Assembly (NCBI RefSeq): GCF_000377945.1
Contig: NZ_KB898929.1
Coordinates: 1-64,000, forward strand
Direction of reading: 5' to 3'
DNA length: 64,000 bases
Source of the DNA: Thioalkalivibrio sulfidiphilus
Lineage (GTDB): Bacteria > Pseudomonadota > Gammaproteobacteria > Ectothiorhodospirales > Ectothiorhodospiraceae
Shown here: positions 55,596-64,000 of the stretch, in pieces
How positions within the stretch are numbered: the stretch's first letter is position 1
Layout: every line of letters starts with the position of its first letter
Position numbers and translations under genes: made by a program
The notes under the pieces: model-generated
What the model saw: only the letters and a program-made list of their open reading frames with translations
Told to the model about the DNA's origin: nothing
Databases searched by the model: none

Positions 55596-56756
55596 TCAGC
55601 GTGTCGGCTTGAGACAGAAACTGGTGATCAGCGAACGCAGCATGTCCAGGGTCGGCGGGATGCGGTCCAGGGCCAGGTACTCGTCGGGCTGATGGGCCTG
55701 TTCGATGTCGCCGGGCCCGAGCACCACCACGTCCATGTCCAGGTCGCGCAGGTAGGGTCCTTCGGTGCCGAAGGCTACCGCCCCGGCGGGGTGGCCGGTG
55801 AGCATCTCCGCGGCGCGCACAATGGGCGCATCCGCCGGGGTCTCCATGGCCGGCGTGCCGTCGAACAGGCGGAACACCTCGAGCCCCAGGCCGGTGTCGG
55901 CCAGGGTGCGCGCGAGCCGCGTTTCCAGGGCATCGCGCAGTTCGTCCAGGTCCATGCCCGGTAGGGGGCGCAGGTCGATGTGCAGTTCGCAGTGGCCGCA
56001 GATGCGGTTGGGGTTGTCGCCGCCGTGGATGTGGCCCAGGTTGAGCGTCGGCGTGGCCACCTTGAACAGGGGGTTGCTGTAGCGCTGCTGCAGTTCGTGG
56101 CGCCAGGCAAGAATCTCGGCGATCGCCTTGTGCATGCCTTCCAGGGCGTTGTTGCCGAGACGGGGGTCGCTGGAATGGCCGGAACGCCCGGTGATGCGCA
56201 CCGCCTCCATGAGGATGCCCTTGTGCATGCGCACCGGGCGCATGCCCGTTGGCTCGCCGATGATGGCGTGGCGCCCCAGGGGGCGGCCGGCGGCGCGGAT
56301 GGCCTTGGCGCCGGCCATGGAGCTTTCCTCGTCCGCGGTGGCGAGGATCACCAGGGGCTGGTGGAACTGCTCGGCGGCCAGGCCCCGGGCCGCCTCCAGG
56401 GCCAGGGCCAGGAAGCACTTCATGTCCGAGGTGCCCAGACCGTAGAAGCGTCCGTCCCGCTCCGTGAGCTTGAAGGGATCCTGGCGCCAGAGTCCGGGGT
56501 CGCAGGGCACGGTGTCCGTGTGCCCGGCCAGCACCAGTCCGCCGGGTCCACGGCCCAGGGTGGCCACCAGGTTGGCCTTGTCCGGGTGGCCCTCGATGGG
56601 GGTGATCTCCACGGCGAAGCCCGCCGCCTCGCACCAGCCGGCCAGCTCGTCGATGAGCGCCCGGTTGCCCATGTCGAATTCCGGGGAGACGCTGCTCACC
56701 GACGGCTGGGCGATGAGCCGGGTAAGCATGTGGGTGAGGCTGGGGAGTTGTTTCAT
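55596..56756 (-). CDS. argE: Acetylornithine deacetylase
   Basis: ArgE hydrolyses N-acetylornithine to ornithine. The 386-residue M20 metallopeptidase shows LAGHTDTVPCDPGLW (metal His/Asp), YGLGTSDMKCFLALALEAAR, LVILATADEESSMAGAKAI (catalytic Glu-Glu) and the lid and dimerisation domain with GRSGHSSDPRLGNNALEGMH. ATG at 56756 starts MKQLPSLTHMLTRLIAQPS; the earlier frame is repeat-derived. Confidence 0.95.
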   Translation of the reverse strand: MKQLPSLTHMLTRLIAQPSVSSVSPEFDMGNRALIDELAGWCEAAGFAVEITPIEGHPDKANLVATLGRGPGGLVLAGHTDTVPCDPGLWRQDPFKLTERDGRFYGLGTSDMKCFLALALEAARGLAAEQFHQPLVILATADEESSMAGAKAIRAAGRPLGRHAIIGEPTGMRPVRMHKGILMEAVRITGRSGHSSDPRLGNNALEGMHKAIAEILAWRHELQQRYSNPLFKVATPTLNLGHIHGGDNPNRICGHCELHIDLRPLPGMDLDELRDALETRLARTLADTGLGLEVFRLFDGTPAMETPADAPIVRAAEMLTGHPAGAVAFGTEGPYLRDLDMDVVVLGPGDIEQAHQPDEYLALDRIPPTLDMLRSLITSFCLKPTR

Positions 56757-56764
56757 GGTGGTGT

Positions 56765-56868
56765 GGCCGAGAGACAAGAGGCAAGATACAAGATACAAGA
56801 GAAAACCAGCCGTGTAATCGTGCGAATCTTGCCTCTTGTATCTTGCCTCTTGTCTCTAGAGACTTCCT
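56765..56868. repeat. Intergenic inverted repeat, GAGACAAGAGGCAAGATAC family (F8)
   Basis: The left arm (56769-56804) is GAGAGACAAGAGGCAAGATA and onward; the right arm (56825-56861) is AATCTTGCCTCTTGTATCTT and onward, its complement. It lies between the starts of the divergent argE and GNAT-C39 genes, 3 bp before the latter ATG. In this place it cannot be a 3' terminator of either gene. Confidence 0.9.
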
Positions 56869-56870
56869 CA

Positions 56871-57977
56871 ATGATCCGCCCCGCCGAAGTCACCGACATC
56901 CCCGCCCTGGTCGACCTGGAACAGCGCTGTTTCCAGACCGACCGTCTGTCCAGGCGCCAGTTCCGCTACATGCTCACCAAGGCCAATGCCCATGTGCTGG
57001 TCAACGCGCAGAACGGGGAGATCAACGGCTACGTGCTGCTGCTGTTCAGCCGGGGCACCTCCATGGCGCGGCTGTATTCCATCGCCGTGGACGAGAGCAC
57101 CCGGGGGCAGGGCATCGGCCAGGCCCTGGTGGAGGCGGCCGAGGCCGAGGCCCGGGACCGGGACTGCGCCTATCTGCGCCTGGAGATCCGCAAGGACAAC
57201 ACCGCCTCCATCGCCCTGTTCACCCGCCTGGGCTATGAACCTTTCGGCGAGTACGGCGACTATTACGAAGACCACATGGACGCCTGGCGTTATGAAAAGT
57301 CCCTGGCGCCCAATCTGAGTCCCGACCTGGTGCGGGTGCCCTACTACGAACAGACCCTGGATTTCACCTGCGGACCGTCCTCGGTGATGATGGCCATGAA
57401 GGCCCTGGACCCGAACCTGGACCTGGACCGCAAGCTGGAGTTGCGCATCTGGCGCGAGGCCACCACCATCTTCATGACCTCCGGCCACGGCGGCTGCGGC
57501 CCCTATGGCCTGGCGCTGTCGGCGGCGCACCGGGGATTCGGCGTGGAACTGGTGATCAACGACGCGCGCATGCCCCTGCTGGACTCGGTACGCAGCGAGG
57601 AGAAGAAGGAGGTCATGCGCCTGGTCCAGGAGGACATGCTGGACGAGATCCAGACCCTGGGCATCCCGGTGCACTATGGCTCCCTGAGCGTGGACGACCT
57701 GCGCGCCCGCTTCGATGCCGGCGGCGTTCCGGTGGTGCTCATCAGCTCCTACCGTATCTACGGCGAGAAGTTTCCCCACTGGGTGGTGGTGACCGGTTTT
57801 GATGATCACTTCATATACGTGCACGACCCGTTCGTGGATTATGAGGCCGGGGAGACACCCATGGACTCCATCAACATGCCCATCCCAAAGCGCGATTTCG
57901 AGCGTATGGCCCGCTATGGCAAGGCCGGGCTCAAGGCCGTGCTGGTGATCTATCCCAAGACCGATACACTGCCCTGA
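56871..57977 (+). CDS. GNAT acetyltransferase fused to C39-like peptidase
   Basis: The 368-residue protein has an N-terminal RimI-like GNAT domain (1-145; LYSIAVDESTRGQGIGQALV; ALFTRLGYEPFGEYGDYYED). A C39-like cysteine peptidase domain follows (150-365), with nucleophile Cys in TLDFTCGPSSVMMAMKAL and His/Asp in KFPHWVVVTGFDDHFIYVHD. No transporter domains are attached. It is followed after 23 bp by a RimK-like ATP-grasp ligase gene, a recurrent pair in gammaproteobacteria thought to process or modify peptides. The target is unknown. Confidence 0.88.
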   Translation: MIRPAEVTDIPALVDLEQRCFQTDRLSRRQFRYMLTKANAHVLVNAQNGEINGYVLLLFSRGTSMARLYSIAVDESTRGQGIGQALVEAAEAEARDRDCAYLRLEIRKDNTASIALFTRLGYEPFGEYGDYYEDHMDAWRYEKSLAPNLSPDLVRVPYYEQTLDFTCGPSSVMMAMKALDPNLDLDRKLELRIWREATTIFMTSGHGGCGPYGLALSAAHRGFGVELVINDARMPLLDSVRSEEKKEVMRLVQEDMLDEIQTLGIPVHYGSLSVDDLRARFDAGGVPVVLISSYRIYGEKFPHWVVVTGFDDHFIYVHDPFVDYEAGETPMDSINMPIPKRDFERMARYGKAGLKAVLVIYPKTDTLP

Positions 57978-58000
57978 CGCGAGGCATAAAAGAGCAGCCA

Positions 58001-59473
58001 ATGTCCGACCATGTTCTGCTGATCGAACAGCCCGGGGACTGGAAACCCCACTTCCCTGAATACCCGGTGATGCTGGCCCGGGATTACCTCACCAAGGCCC
58101 CGGAGACCGGCGGCCGCCAGTTGCGGGTGATCAACCTGTGCCGCAGCAGCCGCTACCTGAGCGTGGGCTATTACTGCTCCCTGCTGGCCGAGGCGCGCAA
58201 CCACAAGGTGGTGCCCACGGTGCGCACCCTGCAGGATCTCTCCCGCAAGGCCATCTACAGCCTGGACACCGAGGACATCGATCGGAAGGTGGCCAGGGTG
58301 CTGGGGCGCAAGCGCGCCGGCCTTCAGCCCACCGCCTTCGAGATGACCGTGTTCTTCGGGCATTGCGCGCCCAAGGAGATGCAGGAGATCGCCCAGCAGC
58401 TGTTCTCCATCTTCCGCGCGCCGCTTTTCAAGGTGGAGTTCAAGCTGGCGGGGCAGTGGCGCATCGATGCCCTGAAGCCCCTGTCCCTGCAATCGCTGAC
58501 GCCGGAGCAGGAGACGGATTTCTTCGCCGCCCTGGAGTCCTATCTCAAGCGTCCCTGGCGCAAGCCGAGGGGGTCGCGCAGCTACAAGTACGACCTGGCC
58601 ATCCTGCATAACCCGGACGAGGAACTGCCGCCGTCGAATCGCGCGTCGCTCGCCAACTTCGCGCGCGTCGGCAAGACCCTGGGCCTGGAAGTGGATCTCA
58701 TCGACCGCAAGGACTTCTCCCGCCTGGCGGAGTACGACGCCCTGTTCATCCGCGAGACCACGCGCATCGACCACTACACCTACCGCTTCGCCCGCAAGGC
58801 CGACAGCGAGGGCATGGTGGTGATCGACGATCCGGACTCCATCCTCAAGTGCACCAACAAGGTGTACCTGGCGGAGCTGCTGGCCGCCCACAAGGTGGCC
58901 ACGCCGCGCACCCTGATCCTGAGCAAGGACAACCTGCTGGCCGCCGAAGAGAGCATCGGTTATCCGGTGGTGCTGAAGATCCCCGACGGCTCGTTCTCCC
59001 GGGGTGTGTTCAAGGCGGACAACCGCCAGGAGCTGGAGAGTATCGGCAAGAACCTGTTCAAGGATTCGGATCTCATCCTGGCGCAGGAATTTGCCTACAC
59101 GGAATTCGACTGGCGGGTGGGCATCATGAACAAGCAGCCCATCTACGTGTGCCAGTACTTCATGTCCCGCAAGCACTGGCAGATCGTCAACCACCAGGCC
59201 AAAGGCAACCCCCGCCAGGGCGGGTTCCGCACCCTGGCCGTGGAGGACGCACCGCCCGAGGTGGTTAAGACCGCCCTGCGCGCCGCCAATCTGATCGGCG
59301 ACGGTCTGTACGGCGTGGATCTGAAACAGACCCAGAAGGGCGTGGTGGTGATCGAGGTCAACGACAACCCCAACCTGGACGCGGGCGTGGAGGATGCGGT
59401 GCTTAAGGACGAACTCTACAAGCGCATCCTGGAAGACTTCGTGCGCCGTTTGGATCGTAAGCGCAAGCGGTGA
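58001..59473 (+). CDS. RimK-family ATP-grasp ligase with long N-terminal domain
   Basis: The 490-residue protein has an uncharacterised N-terminal half (YLTKAPETGGRQLRVINLCR; FEMTVFFGHCAPKEMQEIAQ) and a C-terminal ATP-grasp domain (NKVYLAELLAAHKVATPRTL; PVVLKIPDGSFSRGVFKADN; VVVIEVNDNPNLDAGVED). RimK relatives add amino acids, often glutamate, to a carboxyl group. Pairing with a GNAT-peptidase fusion suggests ligation to a peptide or protein that the partner trims or acetylates. Confidence 0.88.
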   Translation: MSDHVLLIEQPGDWKPHFPEYPVMLARDYLTKAPETGGRQLRVINLCRSSRYLSVGYYCSLLAEARNHKVVPTVRTLQDLSRKAIYSLDTEDIDRKVARVLGRKRAGLQPTAFEMTVFFGHCAPKEMQEIAQQLFSIFRAPLFKVEFKLAGQWRIDALKPLSLQSLTPEQETDFFAALESYLKRPWRKPRGSRSYKYDLAILHNPDEELPPSNRASLANFARVGKTLGLEVDLIDRKDFSRLAEYDALFIRETTRIDHYTYRFARKADSEGMVVIDDPDSILKCTNKVYLAELLAAHKVATPRTLILSKDNLLAAEESIGYPVVLKIPDGSFSRGVFKADNRQELESIGKNLFKDSDLILAQEFAYTEFDWRVGIMNKQPIYVCQYFMSRKHWQIVNHQAKGNPRQGGFRTLAVEDAPPEVVKTALRAANLIGDGLYGVDLKQTQKGVVVIEVNDNPNLDAGVEDAVLKDELYKRILEDFVRRLDRKRKR

Positions 59474-59487
59474 ATTGGACAGGTTGA

Positions 59488-59635
59488 AAAGCGTTCAACG
59501 CAAAGACGCGAAGGCGCAAAGGACGCAAAGATTTCTTTATCAAAAAAATCAAAACACCCGGCGCTTGCGCCGGGTCTCACACGATAATTGGACTTTTTGC
59601 GTCCTTTGCGCCTTCGCGTCTTTGCGTTAGATTTT
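59488..59635. repeat. Intergenic inverted repeat, CGCAAAGACGCGAAGGCGC family (F7), copy 2, with inner hairpin
   Basis: Outer arms are 59498-59530 (AACGCAAAGACGCGAAGGCG and onward) and 59594-59630 (TTTTTGCGTCCTTTGCGCCT and onward). The loop holds a perfect inner stem, ACCCGGCGC/GCGCCGGGT (59556-59575), reminiscent of a terminator. It lies between the convergent RimK-like and DUF192 genes. Confidence 0.9.
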
Positions 59636-59637
59636 CC

Positions 59638-60108
59638 TCAAGGCAACCCCAGCACGCGATCCCCGGCGCCGATACTGTGGCGTTCGAACCAGCCCTGTTC
59701 CATTTCCAGCGCGTAGCGCACCTCGCGCACGGCCTCGTGCACCCGGGTGCTGTGGGGTTGCATGTGGGCGATGTTGGCGATGCGTCCCTCGGCGTCGATG
59801 AAGGCCACCGACAGGGGCAGGGGGGTGTTGAACATCCACATGGCATAGCGCGCCGGTTCATCCCAGACGAACAGCATGCCGTGGTTCTCCGGCAGGGATT
59901 CGCGGAACATGAGCCCGTGGCGCCGGGTGGCCTCCGTGTCCGCCACCTCGGCGGTCAGCGACCGCTCGCCGATGCGAAGCTCGATGACGGCCAAGCCGGT
60001 CTGGGGCAACCCCTGGGGCTGGCGCGCGCCCGCCAGGCTGGCGAGCAGGCCTACGGCCAGCAGCGCGACCGCGAGCCGGGCGAGTCGGGTGGGCAGGCAG
60101 GTCTGCAT
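59638..60108 (-). CDS. DUF192-family exported protein
   Basis: The 156-residue protein has a signal peptide (LARLAVALLAVGLLASLAGA) and the DUF192 core: VADTEATRRHGLMFRESLPE, GMLFVWDEPARYAMWMFNTP and LSVAFIDAEGRIANIAHMQP. The family is small, periplasmic in many proteobacteria and of unknown function. A start at 60108 was chosen for the Arg-containing n-region. It lies 8 bp from the CopZ-like gene upstream, which suggests co-transcription. Confidence 0.87.
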   Translation of the reverse strand: MQTCLPTRLARLAVALLAVGLLASLAGARQPQGLPQTGLAVIELRIGERSLTAEVADTEATRRHGLMFRESLPENHGMLFVWDEPARYAMWMFNTPLPLSVAFIDAEGRIANIAHMQPHSTRVHEAVREVRYALEMEQGWFERHSIGAGDRVLGLP

Positions 60109-60116
60109 GGGGCGGC

Positions 60117-60398
60117 CTACTTGTCCTCGCCCATGCGCCCCACGGCGCAGCTCACGAAGGACTTGGCCTTGGCCTTCAGTGCCTGCATCCCTTCCACGGA
60201 GCCCTTCTCCGGGTAGCCCAGTTTGGTCAGGCGGGCCACCAGCTCGGTGCGGATGTCCTCGCCGGCCTCCACGCTCACCCGCCCCTCGGCCACGTCCACC
60301 TCCACGGACTGCACCCGCGGGTCCTCGGACAGGCCTTTTTTGATGCTGCCGGCGCAGCCGCCGCACTTGATGTTTTCCACGTCGATGGTCAGTTGCAT
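60117..60398 (-). CDS. Heavy-metal-associated (CopZ-like) domain protein
   Basis: The 93-residue cytoplasmic protein has the metal-binding loop NIKCGGCAGSIKKGL (CxxC) of copper chaperones and P1B-ATPase domains. A longer than usual C-terminal tail ends SFVSCAVGRMGEDK with one further Cys. ATG at 60398 starts directly with the first strand (MQLTIDVENIKCGGC). The metal is probably Cu(I), but no copper pump is adjacent. Confidence 0.88.
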   Translation of the reverse strand: MQLTIDVENIKCGGCAGSIKKGLSEDPRVQSVEVDVAEGRVSVEAGEDIRTELVARLTKLGYPEKGSVEGMQALKAKAKSFVSCAVGRMGEDK

Positions 60399-60430
60399 GG
60401 CTTCTGCTCCCATGTAGATGGCTGGGTACG

Positions 60431-60491
60431 CATAGGGCGCCCCGTGGGCGCCAGCTCGATGGCTAAGGCTGCGCCCACGGGGCGCCCTATG
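60431..60491. repeat. Perfect 21-bp inverted repeat
   Basis: CATAGGGCGCCCCGTGGGCG-C (60431-60451) is exactly complementary to 60471-60491, with a 19-base loop. It lies between the CopZ-like gene and ilvD, i.e. between divergent genes, upstream of both. Confidence 0.85.
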
Positions 60492-60557
60492 TCGACCATG
60501 TTAGGGGGATTCCTCGCGAGGCGCGAGGGCATGGTGTGGCCCGGTGTCCTACCGGTG

Positions 60558-60563
60558 TAAAAT
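60558..60563 (+). promoter_or_regulatory. Candidate -10 of ilvD
   Basis: TAAAAT lies 39 bp before the ilvD ATG; no good -35 is visible 17 bp upstream, so this is weak. Confidence 0.3.
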
Positions 60564-60602
60564 GTGCGGCTCAGCAGCCGAATTCAAGACCCGGAGTCTC
60601 CC

Positions 60603-62459
60603 ATGCCCCAGTATCGTTCCCGCACCACCACCCATGGCCGCAACATGGCCGGCGCCCGGGCCCTGTGGCGCGCCACGGGCATGAAGGACGGCGACTTCGA
60701 CAAGCCCATCATCGCCATCGCCAACTCCTTCACCCAGTTCGTGCCCGGCCACGTGCACCTCAAGGACCTGGGCCAGATGGTGGCCCGGGAGATCGAGAAG
60801 GCCGGCGGCGTGGCCAAGGAATTCAACACCATCGCCGTGGACGACGGCATCGCCATGGGCCACGGCGGCATGCTCTATTCCCTGCCCTCCCGGGAGATCA
60901 TCGCCGACGCGGTGGAGTACATGGTCAACGCCCACTGCGCCGATGCCCTGGTGTGCATCTCCAACTGCGACAAGATCACCCCGGGGATGCTCAATGCCGC
61001 GCTGCGCTTGAACATCCCCGCGGTGTTCGTCTCCGGCGGCCCGATGGAATCCGGCAAGGCGATCATCGGCGGCAAGGAAGTGCACCTGGACCTGGTGGAC
61101 GCCATGGTCTCCGCGGCCAACCCCAAGGAGTCCGACGCGGACGTGATGGAGATGGAGCGATCGGCCTGCCCCACCTGCGGCTCCTGCTCGGGCATGTTCA
61201 CCGCCAACTCCATGAACTGCCTGACCGAGGCCCTGGGCCTGTCCCTGCCGGGCAACGGCTCGACCCTGGCCACCCACGCCGATCGCCGGGAGCTGTTCCT
61301 CAGGGCCGGACGTCTGGCGGTGGAGCTGGCCAAGCGTTACTACGAGCAGGACGATGCGTCGGTGCTGCCCCGTTCCATCGCCAGCTTCGAGGCCTTCGAG
61401 AACGCCATGTGCCTGGACATCGCCATGGGCGGTTCCACCAATACCGTGCTGCACCTGCTGGCCGCGGCCCAGGAAGCGGGCGTGGATTTCACCATGGCCG
61501 ACATCGACCGCCTGTCGCGCAAGGTGCCGAACATCTGCAAGGTGGCGCCGGCCACCCAGAAGTACCACATGGAAGACGTGCACCGGGCCGGCGGCGTGAT
61601 GGGCATCCTGGGCGAACTGGATCGCGGCGGCCTGCTGCACCGTGACGTGCCCACCGTGCACAGCCGGACCCTGGGCGAGGCCCTGGAGACCTATGACGTG
61701 ATGCGTACCGGCGACGAGGCGGTGAAGACCTTCTTCCGCGCCGGCCCCGGCAACGTGCGCACCACCGAGGCCTTCAGCCAGGAAAAGCGCTGGCCGAGCC
61801 TTGACCTGGACCGGGAGAACGGCTGCATCCGCGACATCGAGCATGCCTACAGCCGGGACGGCGGCCTGGCCGTGCTCTACGGCAACATCGCCCCCGAGGG
61901 CTGCGTGGTCAAGACCGCGGGCGTGGACGAGAGCATCCTCCGCTTCGCCGGCCCCGCGCGCATCTTCGAAAGCCAGGACGCGGCCGTGGAGGCGATCCTG
62001 GGTGACCGGATCAAGCCCGGCGACGTGGTCATCATCCGTTACGAGGGGCCGCGCGGCGGGCCGGGCATGCAGGAGATGCTCTATCCCACCAGCTATCTCA
62101 AGTCCAAGGGACTGGGCAAGGCCTGCGCGCTGATCACCGACGGCCGCTTCTCCGGCGGCACCTCCGGTCTGTCCATCGGCCATGTCTCGCCGGAGGCGGC
62201 CGAGGGCGGCGCGATCGGCCTGGTGGAAGAGGGCGACCGGATTGAGATCGACATCCCGGGCCGCAGCATCAAGGTCGCGGTCTCCGACGAGGTACTGGCC
62301 GAGCGCCGCAGGGCCATGGAGGCCAAGGGTAGCGATGCCTGGAAACCGATCGGCCGCGAGCGCGCGGTCTCCAACGCCCTGAAGGCCTACGCCGCCATGA
62401 CCACCTCCGCCTCGCGGGGGGCGGTGCGGGATGTGTCTCAGTTGGAGAGAAAGCGCTAG
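60603..62459 (+). CDS. ilvD: Dihydroxy-acid dehydratase
   Basis: IlvD dehydrates dihydroxy acids in isoleucine and valine synthesis with an iron-sulfur cluster. The 618-residue protein (E. coli 616) has the cluster cysteines in [12 protein letters not shown] and [20 protein letters not shown], plus [20 protein letters not shown] near the C-terminus. The start [20 protein letters not shown] is canonical. It appears monocistronic. Confidence 0.97.
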   Translation: MPQYRSRTTTHGRNMAGARALWRATGMKDGDFDKPIIAIANSFTQFVPGHVHLKDLGQMVAREIEKAGGVAKEFNTIAVDDGIAMGHGGMLYSLPSREIIADAVEYMVNAHCADALVCISNCDKITPGMLNAALRLNIPAVFVSGGPMESGKAIIGGKEVHLDLVDAMVSAANPKESDADVMEMERSACPTCGSCSGMFTANSMNCLTEALGLSLPGNGSTLATHADRRELFLRAGRLAVELAKRYYEQDDASVLPRSIASFEAFENAMCLDIAMGGSTNTVLHLLAAAQEAGVDFTMADIDRLSRKVPNICKVAPATQKYHMEDVHRAGGVMGILGELDRGGLLHRDVPTVHSRTLGEALETYDVMRTGDEAVKTFFRAGPGNVRTTEAFSQEKRWPSLDLDRENGCIRDIEHAYSRDGGLAVLYGNIAPEGCVVKTAGVDESILRFAGPARIFESQDAAVEAILGDRIKPGDVVIIRYEGPRGGPGMQEMLYPTSYLKSKGLGKACALITDGRFSGGTSGLSIGHVSPEAAEGGAIGLVEEGDRIEIDIPGRSIKVAVSDEVLAERRRAMEAKGSDAWKPIGRERAVSNALKAYAAMTTSASRGAVRDVSQLERKR

Positions 62460-62615
62460 CAGTTGAGGAGTGAGGTTGTGAGGGGGCAGGGGTTAGGGGA
62501 TAGGCGTGAAACCACCCCCACCCTGGCCCGCACCCTGAATGGGAGGGGACTTATACTTTGGACGCCTCACGCCTCACGCCTCACGCCTCACGCCTCACGC
62601 CTCACGCCTCACGCC
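62460..62615. repeat. Intergenic repeat, GTGAGGC/GCCTCAC family (F9), copy 3
   Basis: The left part (62462-62510) is AGGAGTGAGGTTGTGAGGGG and onward. The right part (62566-62612) holds seven tandem GCCTCAC heptamers (GCCTCACGCCTCACGCCTCA and onward). The arms pair only partly. It lies between ilvD and the converging lpxR-like remnant. Confidence 0.85.
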
Positions 62616-62618
62616 CCA

Positions 62619-63193
62619 TCAACGAATCCATGAAATCGACAGGGAGCCGAAATTCTGCCGGCTCTCCTGTGTCCTGAACTCCCGGCCTGCGCGGATCGTG
62701 AAGCCGGCATTGAGGAAGGTGAAGGGCGTGCCGAGACTGCCGCCGGCGTGGGGTGTGAAGTCCGCCTCCCAGCCCCGCGCGCCGATGCCCCGGTCCAGCG
62801 CATGCCACTGGCGCTCGTAACTCAGCATCAGTGTGGGTTCGTTGTGCAGCTGGTACTCCCAGCCCCGGGGCCATTGCGGTCCGGTGACTTCATGGATGAG
62901 TCGCTGGGTGCGGTTGTGGTGCCCAGACGGGTCTCTGCGGTGAACACCGGCAGGGTATCGGCCAGTGTGCGTGCCCAGGGTGTTGCCTTGCCCGGGGCAC
63001 GAATCCGGGTCACCCGAAGCCCGCCCGTGTAGTAGCGGTCGGTGCCGGCGAACCAGTCGTTCTCGATGTCGAGCACCCAGGTGTCCTGGCGTTCGGGTGG
63101 GTGGTCAGCCTGAGCCGGTGATGCCAGCCAGGACAAGGCGAGGGCCAGGCTCGCCTGGCGTATCAACAGGAGCGGCTTTGTCGTGCGTGGCAT
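62619..63193 (-). pseudogene. Broken lpxR-like (DUF2219) outer-membrane lipid A deacylase
   Basis: The 5' part (63193 to about 62915) encodes a signal peptide (LALALSWLASPAQA) and WVLDIENDWFAGTDRYYTGG, as in LpxR. In another frame, 62920-62619 encodes TQRLIHEVTGPQWPRGWEYQ, then LHNEPTLMLSYERQW and the barrel strands to the C-terminal SISWIR. The frame shifts near 62915, and the conserved central piece (the family's GQ-YTP and DRPYAG region, some 50-60 residues) is missing. The gene is therefore inactivated by deletion plus frameshift. Confidence 0.75.
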
Positions 63194-63285
63194 GGACGGG
63201 GCCGGGTGCGTGAATCCTCCGTGGTGTGCCCTGAGTATGGCATGCCGGCGCCCTTGGCAGGCGCCGGCATGGATGTGGCCCGCTG

Positions 63286-64000
63286 TCAGGATGGGCGGTG
63301 AGATATGGTGAAATTGCCCGCCCTGGACTGAAGCTCGGCGGCGAGCCGGGCCAGTTCATCGCTGGCAGAGGTGGTCTGCTCGGCGCCGCTGGCGGTTTGC
63401 TCGGCGATCTCCCGGATGCTGATGATGCTGCGGTTCATCTGCTCCGTCGTGGCACTCTGCTGTTCCGCCGCCGAGGCGATCTGGGTGTTCATCTCGTTGA
63501 TGGTGGCCACGGCGCGGGTGATGGCCTCCAGGGCCTGGGCCGCCTCGTTGGCCTGTTCGACACCCTGCTGGGCGCGTTCCCGGCTCGCGCCCATCACCTT
63601 GACCGCCTCCCGGGCGCCGCTCTGCAGGCGCTCGATCATCTCTTCGATCTCCTGGGTGGACTGCTGGGTGCGTGAGGCGAGTGTACGTACCTCGTCCGCG
63701 ACCACGGCGAAACCCCGGCCCTGTTCCCCGGCCCTGGCCGCCTCGATGGCGGCGTTCAGGGCCAACAGATTGGTCTGCTCGGCGATTCCCTTGATCACGT
63801 CCAGCACAGCACCGATGGTTTCGCTGTCGGCGGAGACACGCTTGATGACCTCGGCGGCCTTTTCCACTTCACTGGCCAATTCGGTGATGGCCTGAGAGGT
63901 GGATTTGACCACCTGCAGTCCGCCCTTGGCTTCGTTGTCGGTGTTGCTGGCGGCACCGGCGGCACCGGCGGCGTTGCTGGCAACCTCCTGCACCGTGGCG
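63286..64000 (-). CDS. Methyl-accepting chemotaxis protein, C-terminal part (cut by window end)
   Basis: About 238 residues of the cytoplasmic signalling domain are visible, with the highly conserved hairpin tip ([20 protein letters not shown], then [20 protein letters not shown]) and flanking methylation helices. The tip contacts CheA and CheW. The sensor and membrane segments lie beyond the window. An Ala/Gly stretch ([10 protein letters not shown]) interrupts the N-terminal methylation helix. Confidence 0.93.
   Translation of the reverse strand, partial: ATVQEVASNAAGAAGAASNTDNEAKGGLQVVKSTSQAITELASEVEKAAEVIKRVSADSETIGAVLDVIKGIAEQTNLLALNAAIEAARAGEQGRGFAVVADEVRTLASRTQQSTQEIEEMIERLQSGAREAVKVMGASRERAQQGVEQANEAAQALEAITRAVATINEMNTQIASAAEQQSATTEQMNRSIISIREIAEQTASGAEQTTSASDELARLAAELQSRAGNFTISHRPS

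Noticed and set aside
60549-62183. 544-codon open frame antisense to ilvD, and a similar one antisense to gatA (3177-4733)
   Set aside because: Both are shadows caused by GC-biased third positions of strongly conserved genes.

Overview
The window looks like a chromosomal segment of a high-GC gammaproteobacterium, most likely from the Ectothiorhodospiraceae or Chromatiales (Thioalkalivibrio-like). That placement is an inference. It rests on the gene orders hemA-prfA-prmC-moeB facing TPR-lolB-ispE-tRNAGln-prs-rplY-pth-ychF, mreBCD facing gatCAB, amgK-murU, and the protein sequences themselves. No ribosomal RNA, CRISPR array, prophage or plasmid function was seen.

Layout. 0-0.3 kb: the 3' end of an IS4-type transposase. 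0.4-2.9 kb: mreBCD (cell shape, minus strand). 2.9-7.3 kb: gatCAB (tRNA-dependent amidotransferase) and hslO (Hsp33). 7.4-12.1 kb: moeB-like, an unknown gene, prmC, prfA and hemA (minus). 12.5-19.9 kb: a TPR lipoprotein, lolB, ispE, tRNA-Gln, prs, rplY, pth and ychF (plus). 20.0-20.8 kb: tRNA-Met and a Phd/ParE toxin-antitoxin pair. 20.9-25.9 kb: cfa with a flavin reductase, an EcsC protein and an alpha-glucan phosphorylase (minus). 26.0-32.7 kb: three small HMA-like or membrane proteins, a divergent MetK paralogue translationally coupled to a P2-type ATPase, and a divergent Ca2+/cation exchanger. 32.8-36.8 kb: a DUF2934/Lys-rich protein, two membrane GTPases and a small protein. 37-46 kb: asparaginase, radical SAM, HDOD, an M14/GCS2 pair, then an ECF sigma factor, an anti-sigma factor with a DsrE-like domain, and a secreted DsrE-like protein. 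46.3-52.5 kb: murU/amgK, glgX, DUF432, mscS. 52.6-60.4 kb: cpdA, dksA, argA, argE, a GNAT-C39 peptidase fusion with a RimK-like ligase, DUF192 and a CopZ-like protein. 60.6-64 kb: ilvD, a broken lpxR-like gene and the end of a chemotaxis receptor.

Three things stand out. First, the sigma/anti-sigma/DsrE trio at 44.4-46.2 kb: the outer domain of the anti-sigma factor is visibly paralogous to the secreted protein encoded next to it, which suggests an undescribed envelope signalling system with a sulfur- or redox-sensing fold. Second, the intergenic spaces hold at least nine families of short-period, phrase-like inverted repeats, about 18 sites in 64 kb. They occur between co-directional, convergent and divergent genes, and some supply stop codons or C-terminal residues to neighbouring genes. 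Third, small palindromic elements have moved into the region, including a 186-bp element lying in frame inside the 5' end of lolB. Other oddities are an apparent AUC start codon for mreC, a DksA with one of the four zinc cysteines, a MetK paralogue without the GAGDQG loop, a 31-codon DUF1992 stub and a partial tRNA-Gln duplication.
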